Source of the DNA: CBDUBH01 sp965365345 | GTDB lineage: Bacteria; Bacteroidota; Ignavibacteria; Ignavibacteriales; SURF-24 | Assembly: GCA_965365345.1 (NCBI GenBank) | Contig: CBDUBH010000023.1 | Span: forward strand, 1 to 38,943 | Length of the DNA stretch: 38,943 bases | Reading direction: 5' to 3' | Shown here: piece after piece, positions 8,746-17,988 of the stretch | Layout of the letters: every line of letters starts with the position of its first letter | Position numbering within the stretch: position 1 is the stretch's first letter | Notes under the pieces: model-generated | Database searches by the model: none | What the model was told of the DNA's origin: nothing | The model's input: only the letters and a program-made list of their open reading frames with translations | Position numbers and translations under genes: made by a program

Positions 8746-10608
8746 ATGGCCAGAGAAAGAGGCGGCAGGTTTGATAGTGCTCCACAACCAAGACCTGTTT
8801 CGACGAAGGTAAGATATTTAAATTCTGATGAGTATTCTCAAGAAGAATTAGAAATGCTATCTTCATTGTATTCACAATCTTTCAAAGATGTAAAAGAAGG
8901 TGAAATAGTTTCGGGTAAAATTGTCGGTATTCAAGGTGATAACGTAATTCTTGATGTCGGCTTTAAATCCGAAGGCACAATTTCAAAATCAGAATTTAAC
9001 TCAGCCGATGAAATTAAGATCGGAAATGAAGTTGAAATCGTAATTGAAAGCGTAGAAGATGTTGAAGGAAATCTTGTATTAAGTAAAAAACGCGCTGATT
9101 TCTTAAGAATTTGGAACAAAGTTGTTAATGCACACGATACCGGTGAAATTCTTCAAGGTAAAATTCTTAAAAGAATTAAAGGCGGTATGGTTGTTGATCT
9201 TATGGGAATTGAAGCATTCTTACCCGGATCACAAATTGATATCCGTCCTGTTCGTGATTTTGACGCATTTGTTGGCAGAACAATGGATTTCAAAGTTGTT
9301 AAAATCAATATTCCTACAGAAAATGTTGTTGTTTCGCATAAAGTTCTTGTTGAAGAAAAATACGCTGATCAAAGAAAAGCTATGCTTGAAAGCCTTGAAA
9401 AAGGTCAAGTTCTTGAAGGAACAGTTAAAGCAATCACCGATTTTGGTGTATTCATCGATCTTGGCGGCGTAGATGGTTTAGTTCATATAACCGATTTAAG
9501 TTGGGGAAGAATTAATCATCCTAGTGAAGTTGTTAAACTTGACGAAAAAATTAAAGTTGTTGTTACAGATTATGATATGGAAAAGAGAAGAATTTCTCTT
9601 TCACTTAAACAATTGTTGCCTCACCCATGGGATAGCATTGAACAAAAATATAAAGTCGGTGATAAAGTTTCAGGAAGAGTTGTTTCTCTTACTGATTACG
9701 GCGCATTTATTGAAATTGAAAAAGGAATTGAAGGCTTAATTCATATTTCTGAAATGAGCTGGACTCTTCACATTAAACATCCTTCACAATTCGTTTCAAT
9801 GGGACAAATTGTTGAAGCTGTAATTTTAAGCCTTGATAAAGATGATAAGAAAATTTCTCTTGGAATGAAGCAATTAGTTCCGGATCCTTGGACAGAATTA
9901 ATGGCTAAATATCCCATTGGATCACATCATACGGGAATTGCAAGAAACTTAACAAACTTTGGTGTGTTTGTTGAACTTGAACCGGGTGTTGATGGCTTAG
10001 TTCACATTAGTGATCTATCATGGACAAAGAAAATCCGCCATCCCGGGGAAGTTGTTAAAAAAGGAGAAAAAATTGAAGTTGTTGTTTTAGGTGTTGATAC
10101 CGATCAAAGAAAAATTTCTTTGGGACACAAACAAATTCAAGATAATCCTTGGGATAGTTTTGAAAACACCTATTCCTCAGGAAAAATGGTTAACGGAAAA
10201 ATCGTTAGAATAATTGAAAAAGGAATAATCGTTGAACTTGGTGAAACTTCAGAAAAAGTTGACGGATTTGTTCCTGTAACTCAACTTTCAACCGGAAAAA
10301 TTAAAAACATAGCTTTACACTTCCCGGTTGATATTGAATTACCATTAAAAGTTGTTGAATTCGATAAAGAAAATAAGAAAATCGTGCTTTCAGCATTAGG
10401 CGCATTGAAAGAAAAATCCGATAGTGAAATTCAAAATTACGTTGAAAAACACAAATTGGAAAAAGTATCTGTTGAAGATATTAAAAACGCAAATGCCGAA
10501 AGTGTAGATTCTTCTGATTTCCCTGGATTTGAAAACGAAGAACCTTCTTCTAAATCTTCTGAAAAAGCTCAAGAACAAGAAAATTCTTCTGAAAAATCCG
10601 AAGGTTAA
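8746..10608 (+). CDS. rpsA: 30S ribosomal protein S1
   Basis: RNA-binding ribosomal protein that brings mRNA to the 30S subunit. The 620 residues hold six S1 (OB-fold) repeats at roughly 50-120, 133-200, 218-288, 305-375, 392-462 and 479-550; repeats 3-5 are closest to the canonical form (TDFGVFIDLGGVDGLVHITD and similar). The N-terminus (about 1-45) is a short low-complexity leader and the tail after 570 is rich in E and S. The start at 8746 is set by a strong GGAGG (8737-8741), one of the best ribosome-binding sites in the window. An intrinsic terminator follows at 10624. Confidence 0.95.
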   Translation: MARERGGRFDSAPQPRPVSTKVRYLNSDEYSQEELEMLSSLYSQSFKDVKEGEIVSGKIVGIQGDNVILDVGFKSEGTISKSEFNSADEIKIGNEVEIVIESVEDVEGNLVLSKKRADFLRIWNKVVNAHDTGEILQGKILKRIKGGMVVDLMGIEAFLPGSQIDIRPVRDFDAFVGRTMDFKVVKINIPTENVVVSHKVLVEEKYADQRKAMLESLEKGQVLEGTVKAITDFGVFIDLGGVDGLVHITDLSWGRINHPSEVVKLDEKIKVVVTDYDMEKRRISLSLKQLLPHPWDSIEQKYKVGDKVSGRVVSLTDYGAFIEIEKGIEGLIHISEMSWTLHIKHPSQFVSMGQIVEAVILSLDKDDKKISLGMKQLVPDPWTELMAKYPIGSHHTGIARNLTNFGVFVELEPGVDGLVHISDLSWTKKIRHPGEVVKKGEKIEVVVLGVDTDQRKISLGHKQIQDNPWDSFENTYSSGKMVNGKIVRIIEKGIIVELGETSEKVDGFVPVTQLSTGKIKNIALHFPVDIELPLKVVEFDKENKKIVLSALGALKEKSDSEIQNYVEKHKLEKVSVEDIKNANAESVDSSDFPGFENEEPSSKSSEKAQEQENSSEKSEG

Positions 10609-10623
10609 TAAATAGTTAACATT

Positions 10624-10680
10624 ACGGCTGTGGTTTATTTTGAAATTTGATTTCAAGATTTTTCCGCAGCCGTTTTTTTA
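10624..10680 (+). terminator. Intrinsic terminator after rpsA
   Basis: ACGGCTGTGG (10624-10633) pairs with CCGCAGCCGT (10664-10673) over 10 bp with one wobble, and the 3' arm runs into a T7 run. A small inner stem (GAAAT/ATTTC, 10642-10654) caps it. It ends the cmk-ispH-rpsA unit. Confidence 0.9.
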
Positions 10681-10760
10681 TAAGTCAAAATTCGTTAAAA
10701 AGATTTTATTACTGTTTTTTTAATTAGAAAATTTGTGAATTTGTTTTGAAAGGCTGATAA

Positions 10761-12047
10761 GTGCAAAGTAAAGTTGCTTTTTATACTTTGGGATGTAAAT
10801 TAAATTTTTCCGAAACCTCAACAATCGGAAAACAATTTTTGGAAAAAGGATTTGAAATTGTTGATTTCAAAGATTCCGCAGATGTTTACGTTATAAATAC
10901 CTGCACGGTTACCGATAACGCAGAAAAAGAATGCCGGCAAATTGTTCGCCGCGCTTTAAGAAAAAATCCTTCTGCATTTGTTGCGGTTACCGGCTGCTAC
11001 GCGCAACTTCGTTCAGATGAAATTTCTCAAATTGAAGGAGTTGATGCAGTTCTTGGAAGCAACGAAAAATTTAAACTTTTCGAATATTTCAATAATTTCG
11101 AAAAACAAGAACTTTCCTGTATTTATGTTTCTCCAACCGAAAAATTAAGCGAAGTAAATGCCGCTTACTCAACCGATGCCGATAGCAGAACCCGCGCTTT
11201 CCTAAAAATTCAGGATGGCTGCGATTATAAATGTTCATTTTGTACAATTCCGCTTGCGCGCGGTAACAGCAGAAGTCTTTCTGTTGAGGAAGTTTTAACA
11301 AATTTCAAAAAATTAGTTGATGAAGGTTACAAAGAAATTATAATTACCGGCGTAAATGTTGGCGATTACGGAAAATTCATTGAAACAAATTTGTATCAAC
11401 TTCTATTAAAGATGGTTGAAATTCCCGGCGAATTCAGAATTAGAATAAGTTCGATTGAACCGAATTTACTTACCGATGAAATCATTGAACTTGCAGCAAA
11501 TAACAAAAAAATGTGCAAACATTTTCACATTCCATTACAAAGCGGAAGCAAAAAGATTCTGAAATTAATGCAGCGCCGCTATAAAAAAGAAGATTATCAG
11601 AATTTGATCTTAAAATTAGTTGCCAAAATTCCGGATGTTGGAATCGGGGTTGACGTTATTGTAGGTTTTCCCGGAGAAGATGAAACGGAATTTTTAGAAA
11701 CTTATGATTTTTTAAAAGAACTTCCTGTTTCTTATCTTCATGTTTTTACTTATTCCGAAAGACCAAATACAAAAGCAATTGAAATGCCGGGTAAAGTTGA
11801 AATTCCTGAAAGAAAACGCCGGAATAATATGCTGCGGATTTTAAGCGAAAAGAAAAAAATTGAGTTTTACCAAAATAATATTGGCAGCAATTTGGAAGTT
11901 TTATTTGAACATGAAAATCATAATGGGTTTATGCAAGGATTTGCATCAAATTATGTTCGCGTAAAAGAAATTTATAATGAAGAAAAAATAAATAAACTTT
12001 CACAAATTGAAATCTTGGATCTTAATAAAAATCTTTGTCTTGAATGA
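10761..12047 (+). CDS. mtaB: tRNA (N6-threonylcarbamoyladenosine(37)-C2)-methylthiotransferase, MtaB type
   Basis: Radical SAM enzyme that adds a methylthio group to t6A37 of tRNAs. In the 428 residues the N-terminal UPF0004 domain has cysteines C12, C48 and C79, which hold the auxiliary cluster, and the radical SAM cluster motif is C154-x3-C158-x2-C161 (GCDYKCSFCTIP). A TRAM-like C-terminal part follows. The opening FYTLGCKLNFSE fits the MtaB subgroup rather than MiaB or RimO, which I judge by motif only. The start codon at 10761 is GTG, with AAAGG about 7 nt upstream. It stands alone after the rpsA terminator. Confidence 0.9.
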   Translation: MQSKVAFYTLGCKLNFSETSTIGKQFLEKGFEIVDFKDSADVYVINTCTVTDNAEKECRQIVRRALRKNPSAFVAVTGCYAQLRSDEISQIEGVDAVLGSNEKFKLFEYFNNFEKQELSCIYVSPTEKLSEVNAAYSTDADSRTRAFLKIQDGCDYKCSFCTIPLARGNSRSLSVEEVLTNFKKLVDEGYKEIIITGVNVGDYGKFIETNLYQLLLKMVEIPGEFRIRISSIEPNLLTDEIIELAANNKKMCKHFHIPLQSGSKKILKLMQRRYKKEDYQNLILKLVAKIPDVGIGVDVIVGFPGEDETEFLETYDFLKELPVSYLHVFTYSERPNTKAIEMPGKVEIPERKRRNNMLRILSEKKKIEFYQNNIGSNLEVLFEHENHNGFMQGFASNYVRVKEIYNEEKINKLSQIEILDLNKNLCLE

Positions 12048-12060
12048 AAAAAAATCAAAG

Positions 12061-12108
12061 ATTCAAAGATGAAAAGATTCAAAGATGAAAATATTCAAAG
12101 ATGAAAAG
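12061..12108. repeat. Three tandem copies of a 16-bp repeat
   Basis: ATTCAAAGATGAAAA plus G or T is repeated three times without gaps (12061-12076, 12077-12092, 12093-12108), just after the mtaB stop. The same unit occurs at 6776. The rest of the 281-bp gap up to 12328 is AT-rich with no gene that I can support. Confidence 0.75.
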
Positions 12109-12328
12109 GCCAGTCGTCATTTAATCTTTGTGTATTAAAAAGATTCTTGAAGATGCCGGCATAAAGACTTATACTGAAAATTTCATTTTGTATTCAAAAT
12201 TCTACATTCTACATTATTAAAACTTTTCCTTTCAAAAAATTTTATCGTAAATTTAATTTCAAAGTTTACTTGATAAATTCAAATTTAAATACAATTTTTA
12301 ATTTTACTTTTAAATTATAGCCTGAAAA

Positions 12329-13057
12329 ATGAAATACATTCTAATTTTGTTAATAACTTTTTCACCGGTTTTTGCTCAGGAAAATATTCATAAAAATATT
12401 TTTGATTTGAAAAACGATGTTCAAATTTCAAATTTTGAAAATGATCTGCCGGCAAAAATTCAAATTGATCAAAAGAAAAAAAATCCCGGTTTGGCTTTGC
12501 TTTTATCTCTGGTTTTGCCGGGAATGGGTGAACTTTACGCCGGAAATTTTAACAGCGGAAAATATTTTACGATTTCCGAAGGCGCAATTTGGGGATTATA
12601 TTTCGGTGTTGATGCTTATGGAAATTGGCAAAAAGATAATTATATGTCGTTTGCAATTACAAAAGGCGGTATAAATCCCGAAGGTAAAGATGAGGATTAT
12701 TATGCGGATATTTCTGAATTTGTAAGTATTGACGAATTTAACAGAAGAAAAAGTTTGGATAGGGAATTTACTGAATTATACAATGCCGAAAATTTTTATT
12801 GGAATTGGGGCGATCAAAATACACTTGGTGAATACAGAAATATGTGGGAATCAAGCGAACGCGCTTACAATAATTTGCGATTTGTTGTAGGAGCAATGTT
12901 TGTTAACCGAATAATCAGCTCAATAAATGCTGTAAGAAGTGTAAACCGTTACAATAAAAGTTTAAGCAACAAGCAAAGCTGGAATATTTCGGTTTCGCCG
13001 GAAACACAATTTGGAATTTCTAACGGGTTAAGATTTAATTTTGTTACTTCATTTTGA
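12329..13057 (+). CDS. DUF5683 domain-containing exported protein
   Basis: A 242-residue protein of unknown function. It begins with a signal peptide (hydrophobic residues 3-15, likely cleavage after FAQ at 17). The core from about residue 51 has a hydrophobic stretch ending in the Pro-Gly-Met-Gly-Glu-Leu-Tyr-Ala-Gly pattern that I recognise from DUF5683 proteins of Bacteroidota and relatives. An aromatic-rich middle (YWNWG near 152-156) and the VSIDEFNRRK-like segment also fit. The C-terminal end (about 220-242) alternates like a beta strand. It is monocistronic by spacing. A second, broken DUF5683-like protein lies at 33843-35032. The location is likely the envelope; the role is unknown. 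Confidence 0.7.
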   Translation: MKYILILLITFSPVFAQENIHKNIFDLKNDVQISNFENDLPAKIQIDQKKKNPGLALLLSLVLPGMGELYAGNFNSGKYFTISEGAIWGLYFGVDAYGNWQKDNYMSFAITKGGINPEGKDEDYYADISEFVSIDEFNRRKSLDREFTELYNAENFYWNWGDQNTLGEYRNMWESSERAYNNLRFVVGAMFVNRIISSINAVRSVNRYNKSLSNKQSWNISVSPETQFGISNGLRFNFVTSF

Positions 13058-13222
13058 AGTTCTTTTTCTTAAAAATTCAAATTCAATTTTGATAAAGGAA
13101 ATTTTTTATAGATTATTTATCAGATTTTTGATCAGAAATAATTTTAATTAATAATTTCATTTAGAAAATCATTTTAAATTCTCCGGTAAAAATTCAAATC
13201 ATCAAATCAAGAAATTCTTTAA

Positions 13223-14164
13223 ATGAATAAAATTTTATTTTTTGTAATTGCCGGTATACTTTCACTTGGCGCAATTTATCTTTTGCTCGGAAATTATATC
13301 TATAACAAGGTGGTTTACAGAAATTACAATCGCGGAAAAAATAGTTTTACCGATCAGATCGAAAATAATTCTTTTGATCATGCAAGATTAGAACGCCTGA
13401 AAAAGGAAGAGTTAAAAATAAAATCCGATTTCGGTTATGAACTTGATGCAGTATTGATCTATGCAGAAAAAAAATCAGTAAACACGATGATTATTTCGCA
13501 CGGACTTGGCGGAGATAAATGGACTTTAATGAAAATTGCTGACATTTTTCTTGATCTTAATTTCAACGTTTTAAGTTTTGATCACAGAGCGCAAGGTTTG
13601 AGCGGCGGAAAAGAAATAAGCTACGGATTTTATGAAAAATTTGATCTCGAAAAAGTTGTTGAATTAGTAAAAGAAAAATTTCCCGGTGGAACGATCGGAG
13701 TTCATGGTGAATCTTTGGGCGGTGCAACCGCTTTACTTCACGCGGGAGTAATAAATCCGAAAAATAATTCTGTAAAATTTTATATTGTTGATTGTCCGTA
13801 TTCCGATTTGACCGAACTACTTAAAATTCGTTTGCGTGAAGATTATAAATTGCCAGATCTTTACTTTTTACAAACTGCAAGCAAAATTTCAAAGTTCCGT
13901 TCGGGATTTCATTTTGATGAAGTTTCACCGGTTTCTGAAATTCACAATGCAAAAATTCCAATTTTATTTATCCACGGAAAAAATGATTTTTATGTTCCTT
14001 TAAAAATGACTTTGGATCTTTACGAAAAGAAAACCGGAGCAAAAGAAATTCTACTTGTGGAAAATGCCGCGCACGCAAAATCATTTTCCGAAGCGAAGCA
14101 GCAATACATTTCTAAAATTAAAAGTTTTGTAAATACAATTTTAATCGGCAAATCAGAAGTATGA
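13223..14164 (+). CDS. Alpha/beta hydrolase, membrane-anchored
   Basis: A serine hydrolase of unknown substrate. The 313 residues start with one N-terminal membrane segment (about 4-27). The hydrolase fold follows, with the oxyanion-region SHGLGG near 92-97, the nucleophile elbow GESLGG with S164, the acid D255 in HGKNDFYVP, and the base H284 in NAAHAKS: a complete catalytic triad. This layout resembles YqkD/BAAT-like hydrolases that act on the outer face of the membrane. The stop codon overlaps the truA start (ATGA at 14161-14164), so the two are translationally coupled, although no functional link is evident. Confidence 0.85.
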   Translation: MNKILFFVIAGILSLGAIYLLLGNYIYNKVVYRNYNRGKNSFTDQIENNSFDHARLERLKKEELKIKSDFGYELDAVLIYAEKKSVNTMIISHGLGGDKWTLMKIADIFLDLNFNVLSFDHRAQGLSGGKEISYGFYEKFDLEKVVELVKEKFPGGTIGVHGESLGGATALLHAGVINPKNNSVKFYIVDCPYSDLTELLKIRLREDYKLPDLYFLQTASKISKFRSGFHFDEVSPVSEIHNAKIPILFIHGKNDFYVPLKMTLDLYEKKTGAKEILLVENAAHAKSFSEAKQQYISKIKSFVNTILIGKSEV

Positions 14165-14886
14165 ATTACAAACTTTTAATTCAATATGACGGCACAAATT
14201 ACGCGGGTTGGCAAATTCAAAATAATGCCGAAACCGTTCAGCAAAAAATTTCCGATACAATAAAGATTTTACTTAAAGAAGATGTAAATTTGACCGGCAG
14301 CGGAAGAACCGATACGGGAGTCCACGCTTTGGGACAAACGGCAAATTTTAAAACGGAAAAACAAATTGATATTCATAAATTCAAATTTCAGCTAAATTCA
14401 ATTTTGCCTTTTGATATTTCGATTAAAGAAATATCGCCAGTCGTAGAAGAATTTCATTCAAGATTTGACGCAACAAAAAGAAGTTATTTGTACTTTATTT
14501 CAAAATATAAATCGCCTTTTTACTATAAATATTCTTACTTTTATAAACATAAAATTGATATCGAAAAATTAAATTTGCTTTCAAAAAACTTTTTAGGTGA
14601 AAAAGATTTTTCATCATTCGCGCGGAAAAATACCGAAGTGAATAATAAAATTTGCAAAATTTACGACGCGCATTGGAAAGAAACAAAAGACTTTGTTATT
14701 TTTTTTATTGAGGCAAACAGATTTTTGCACGGAATGGTTAGAACAATTGCCGGCACGCTTTTGAAATTTCAAAAATTAAATTTAGATGAAGGCAATTTAA
14801 AAGAAATTTTTGAAATAAAGGACAGGGAATTTGCCGGAGAAGCCGTTCCCGCAAAAGGTTTATTTTTGTACAAAGTGAAATATTGA
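14161..14886 (+). CDS. truA: tRNA pseudouridine(38-40) synthase
   Basis: Converts uridines 38-40 in the tRNA anticodon stem to pseudouridine. The 241-residue protein has the TruA motif GSGRTDTGVHA with catalytic D51, the opening YDGTNYAGWQIQ, the RSYLY motif in the middle, and the FLHGMVRTIAGTL segment near the C-terminus. Length is normal for bacteria. It starts within the stop codon of the upstream hydrolase gene. Confidence 0.95.
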   Translation: MNYKLLIQYDGTNYAGWQIQNNAETVQQKISDTIKILLKEDVNLTGSGRTDTGVHALGQTANFKTEKQIDIHKFKFQLNSILPFDISIKEISPVVEEFHSRFDATKRSYLYFISKYKSPFYYKYSYFYKHKIDIEKLNLLSKNFLGEKDFSSFARKNTEVNNKICKIYDAHWKETKDFVIFFIEANRFLHGMVRTIAGTLLKFQKLNLDEGNLKEIFEIKDREFAGEAVPAKGLFLYKVKY

Positions 14887-15020
14887 ATGTTCAATTAAAA
14901 ATTTAAAATAAAAAATTAAAAAAATGAAAAGTCTAAATTATTTTGAATAAAAATTTGCTAATCTTTTTATCTTTGAATATATAATACTGAAAACTAAAAA
15001 CTGATTACTGAAAACAAAAA

Positions 15021-15776
15021 ATGATTGATCTTAAAGGAAAATCCGTTTTAATTACAGGCGGCTCGCGGGGAATAGGCGCAGCTTGCGTTAAATTATTTGT
15101 AAAAGCAGGTGCCGAAGTTGCATTCACTTATAACTCAAATAAAAAAGCAGCCGGCAAACTAATTTCAAGTTTCGGAAACGGCAAGAAAATCCTTGCGTAT
15201 AAAATGGATTTGCAAAGTGAAAAAGATGTAAATTCAAAGATCAAAAAAATGAAAAAAGATTTCGGTAAGATTGATATTTTGGTTAACAATGCCGGAATTT
15301 GGAAGCGCGGCGAAGCGGATTCAATGAGTTTGAATGATTGGGAAGAAATGATCCGCATAAATTTGACCGGAACATTTTTAATTTCGCGCGCTGTAATTCC
15401 TTTAATGAAAGAAAATAATTTCGGAAGAATCATAAATATTTCTTCAACTGCCGGTCAACGCGGCGAAGCATTTTATTCGCATTACGCATCATCGAAAGGC
15501 GCAATAATTTCTTACACAAAATCGCTCGCTGCGGAATTGGGAAAATTTGGAATTACAACAAATTGTGTAGCGCCGGGCTGGGTTTATACTGATATGACTT
15601 CCGGAGTTTTTGAAGATGAAAATTACAAAAAGCAAGTTGAAGAAAATATTCCCGTTAACAGAATTGCAAGTGCAGAAGATATTGCCGGACCGGTTTTGTT
15701 TTTAGCTTCCGGACTTGCTCGCCACATTAATGGCGAAGTTGTAAATGTTAACGGCGGAAGCGTTCTCTGCGGATGA
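15021..15776 (+). CDS. SDR-family oxidoreductase (FabG-like)
   Basis: A classical short-chain dehydrogenase/reductase of 251 residues. The Rossmann motif TGGSRGIG is at 12-19, NNAG at 89-92, the catalytic N114, S142 and the YASSK motif (Y155, K159) are all present, and the PGW segment follows. It looks like 3-oxoacyl-ACP reductase, but FabG-like SDRs are many and the gene is not in a fatty-acid cluster, so the substrate is open. No acyl carrier protein or other fab gene lies nearby. Confidence 0.85.
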   Translation: MIDLKGKSVLITGGSRGIGAACVKLFVKAGAEVAFTYNSNKKAAGKLISSFGNGKKILAYKMDLQSEKDVNSKIKKMKKDFGKIDILVNNAGIWKRGEADSMSLNDWEEMIRINLTGTFLISRAVIPLMKENNFGRIINISSTAGQRGEAFYSHYASSKGAIISYTKSLAAELGKFGITTNCVAPGWVYTDMTSGVFEDENYKKQVEENIPVNRIASAEDIAGPVLFLASGLARHINGEVVNVNGGSVLCG

Positions 15777-15837
15777 AAAAAACAATATTGAAAATGGAAA
15801 ATCCTTTTCCGGAAAATTAATTTTACAAAAATAAATG

Positions 15838-15866
15838 GTAGAGACGAGATATATCTTCGTCTCTAC
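15838..15866. repeat. 29-bp palindrome, dispersed family member 2
   Basis: GTAGAGACGA (15838-15847) pairs with TCGTCTCTAC (15857-15866) around a 9-nt centre that is itself nearly palindromic (GATATATCT). It shares its outer nine bases with the element at 6830. It lies in a 273-bp gap after the SDR gene; the rest of the gap up to 16049 is AT-rich with degenerate AATTCTAAATT-like runs and no gene. Confidence 0.7.
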
Positions 15867-16049
15867 AAAAACATCTTTCTAATCTTCATTCTTTCTAACC
15901 TTTTTCATTTTAAATAAAAAACTCTTTACTAATCAAAAACAAAATCTTAAATTATTTTAAATTAAAAGGAATTTAAATTCCAATAATTTTAAATTCCAAA
16001 AATTCTAAATTATGAATTCTAAATTCTACGTTAATAAAAAGGTTGATAA

Positions 16050-16517
16050 ATGGAAATTTTAGCGGAACTTCATCCTAAATTTGTTCATTTTCCAATTGCG
16101 CTTTTATTTACATACATTCTTCTGGAAATAATCGGCGCGTTCAGGAAAAATGATTTTTTTTCAAATGCTGCTTATGTGATTTTGATACTCGGAATTATAG
16201 GCGCAATTGCAGCGGTTTTAACGGGAAATCAAGCGGAAGAAGTTTTGGAAGTTCTTGAAGAACAAGGCGCAATTGTTCCTTTCGGGACTTTAGATGATCA
16301 CGAAAATTATGCAAATATTACACTTTGGTTTTTTACTGTTTTAGCTGCTGCGAGAACTTTCTTTTTCATAAAGAAAAAATTTACGGGCAAAATCAAATTT
16401 CTTTTTGTAGTTTTGGCATTGGTCGGCGGATTTTTTATTTATAAAACCGCTGAAGAAGGCGGCGAACTCGTTTACAAACACGGAGTTGGCACCGAACTTT
16501 TCAATGCAGATGAATAA
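16050..16517 (+). CDS. DUF2231 family membrane protein
   Basis: A 155-residue inner membrane protein with four predicted membrane segments (about 13-30, 40-61, 92-108 and 117-133). It has the family pattern: HPKFVHFPIALL at the start, a conserved DDHENYAN segment between segments 2 and 3, and a C-terminal GGELVYKHGVG motif. The His residues in HP, HFP, DDH and YKHG have led to suggestions of haem or metal binding in related proteins, which is not proven. The next gene starts 9 nt after its stop, and a third 6 nt later, so it heads a three-gene operon. Confidence 0.85.
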   Translation: MEILAELHPKFVHFPIALLFTYILLEIIGAFRKNDFFSNAAYVILILGIIGAIAAVLTGNQAEEVLEVLEEQGAIVPFGTLDDHENYANITLWFFTVLAAARTFFFIKKKFTGKIKFLFVVLALVGGFFIYKTAEEGGELVYKHGVGTELFNADE

Positions 16518-16526
16518 AAGAGATTT

Positions 16527-17321
16527 ATGATTTTAGCCTTAATAATTGTGCTACTTGTAAATTCGCTCGGTCTTTTTTTACGATTGAACGATTACGACAG
16601 ATTTTTTATTTTGTTCGGATTCAGATTTCATTTAAGCACGATTTTACCGCTGCTTATTTTTTTTAAGAAAAATTCTTTTTCCGATGCTAAAGAATTTTTT
16701 CTGAACTCTAAGATCAAATTTGGATTTTTGATCTTCATATTGATTTTATTAGCTGTAGCTTTGGTTCCGGCAGTTTTATATTTATTTAATCTTGCGAAAA
16801 TTTCCGACCCGGATTTTATGTATGAACTCGGATTTTCATCAATATTTGATTTTCCGGTTTATTTGATCTGGAATTTACCGCAGCTTATAATTTTAAATCT
16901 TTTTTTATTTTTGATCGCCAAGAATTTAAGATTTCAATTTCCGGTAATTTTGATCTTCCTTTTTTTACTTTTCGCTTATGAAATTATTCCGGCGGATCTC
17001 AAGAATATTGATTATCAAAATTTAATTATTTATTCCGGGATTATAGTTTTTTATTCGGTAATTTTATCAATTTCCAAAAACATAATTTTAAGCGCATCGG
17101 TTTTATTTACTTTGATATGGTCAAATATTCTTATTTCCGGAAGTAAAATTGATTTTCTAATCAAAATATTTATTGCAAAAAATTACAATGAGTGGGAAGG
17201 ATTTTTCAAATTGAAATTTGATTTTTTGAATGATTATTCAATTTTAATTCAATCATTTATTTTATTGATTTCATTTTTAACTGCATTATTATTAAATTCA
17301 AAGAATAAACAACCCGAATAA
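16527..17321 (+). CDS. Multi-pass membrane protein of unknown function
   Basis: I do not recognise this family. The 264 residues are strongly hydrophobic, with about seven or eight membrane segments spread over the whole length and short Lys-rich loops. A central patch with the pattern ELGFSS..FDFPVYLIWNLPQ recalls the CPBP group of membrane proteases, but the Glu-Glu and His motifs expected of that family are not apparent. It lies between the DUF2231 gene (9 nt before) and an exported barrel-like protein (6 nt after), so it probably acts in the envelope with them. Confidence 0.65.
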   Translation: MILALIIVLLVNSLGLFLRLNDYDRFFILFGFRFHLSTILPLLIFFKKNSFSDAKEFFLNSKIKFGFLIFILILLAVALVPAVLYLFNLAKISDPDFMYELGFSSIFDFPVYLIWNLPQLIILNLFLFLIAKNLRFQFPVILIFLFLLFAYEIIPADLKNIDYQNLIIYSGIIVFYSVILSISKNIILSASVLFTLIWSNILISGSKIDFLIKIFIAKNYNEWEGFFKLKFDFLNDYSILIQSFILLISFLTALLLNSKNKQPE

Positions 17322-17327
17322 ATCCTG

Positions 17328-17921
17328 ATGAAAAAATTTCTTTTATTAATTATAATTTTGATTTCCGCTGCAAATTTTTACGCACAAGGTTTTGATAAAA
17401 GTAAAGCGCGCGGTTTGTTTTTATCAATGGCTTTGGGTCCGCGTTTGCCGGTAAGCGATTTTGCCGAAAAATATTCCTACGGACTCGGAATTAACTTTGA
17501 ACTTTCTTACACCGATAATGAATATCTTCCGCTATTTTTATATTTGAAAGCCGGATTTGATCATTATGCCGGTTCGCAAAATTTTTACAGAACAAGCGAT
17601 TACTCGGCAATTTCCGTAAATATGATTCCTGTTGGATTAGGCGCAAAATTATTTCTTCCGCCTTTGGTTGAAGATATTATAATTTTAATTCCCACGATTG
17701 AACTCGGCGGCTCATTTGCGTTCTCCGAAATTTCAAATCAATTTAAATTAGATTCAGGGAAAAGCAGTTTTATTGAAGATAAATCAAATTTCGGATTTCA
17801 TGCGGGCATTGGTGTTTCAATGTTTTTGATGGAAGTTATGGCGTATTACAATTATTTGCCGCAGCTTCAATCTTTATCTGCTGATGTAAAAGTTAGAATT
17901 CCCGTTTTCATTAAATTGTAA
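17328..17921 (+). CDS. Outer-membrane beta-barrel-like protein
   Basis: A 197-residue exported protein of unknown function. A clear signal peptide (hydrophobic residues 4-15, likely cleavage after YAQ at 20) is followed by alternating polar and non-polar stretches typical of small beta barrels, with repeated Gly and aromatic residues (LSMALGPRLP, LGINFELSY, FHAGIGVSMF), and the chain ends on a strand (RIPVFIKL). The general layout is like PorT/OmpW-type outer-membrane proteins, but no specific family can be assigned. It is the last gene of the DUF2231 operon. Confidence 0.65.
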   Translation: MKKFLLLIIILISAANFYAQGFDKSKARGLFLSMALGPRLPVSDFAEKYSYGLGINFELSYTDNEYLPLFLYLKAGFDHYAGSQNFYRTSDYSAISVNMIPVGLGAKLFLPPLVEDIIILIPTIELGGSFAFSEISNQFKLDSGKSSFIEDKSNFGFHAGIGVSMFLMEVMAYYNYLPQLQSLSADVKVRIPVFIKL

Positions 17922-17926
17922 AAAAG

Positions 17927-17943
17927 ATTCAAAGATTAGAAAG
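17927..17943. repeat. Variant copy of the ATTCAAAGAT repeat
   Basis: ATTCAAAGATTAGAAAG resembles the 16-bp unit found at 6776 and 12061, differing at a few positions. It is in the short gap before the enoyl-CoA hydratase gene. Confidence 0.4.
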
Positions 17944-17988
17944 ATTTAAAAAGTAAAAATTATTCTTCCTGAAAAATTTGAGGGCAAA

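Noticed and set aside
8653..8746. IspH-S1 fusion as in some Clostridia
   Set aside because: ispH has its own stop and rpsA has its own strong GGAGG and ATG; the two are separate genes.
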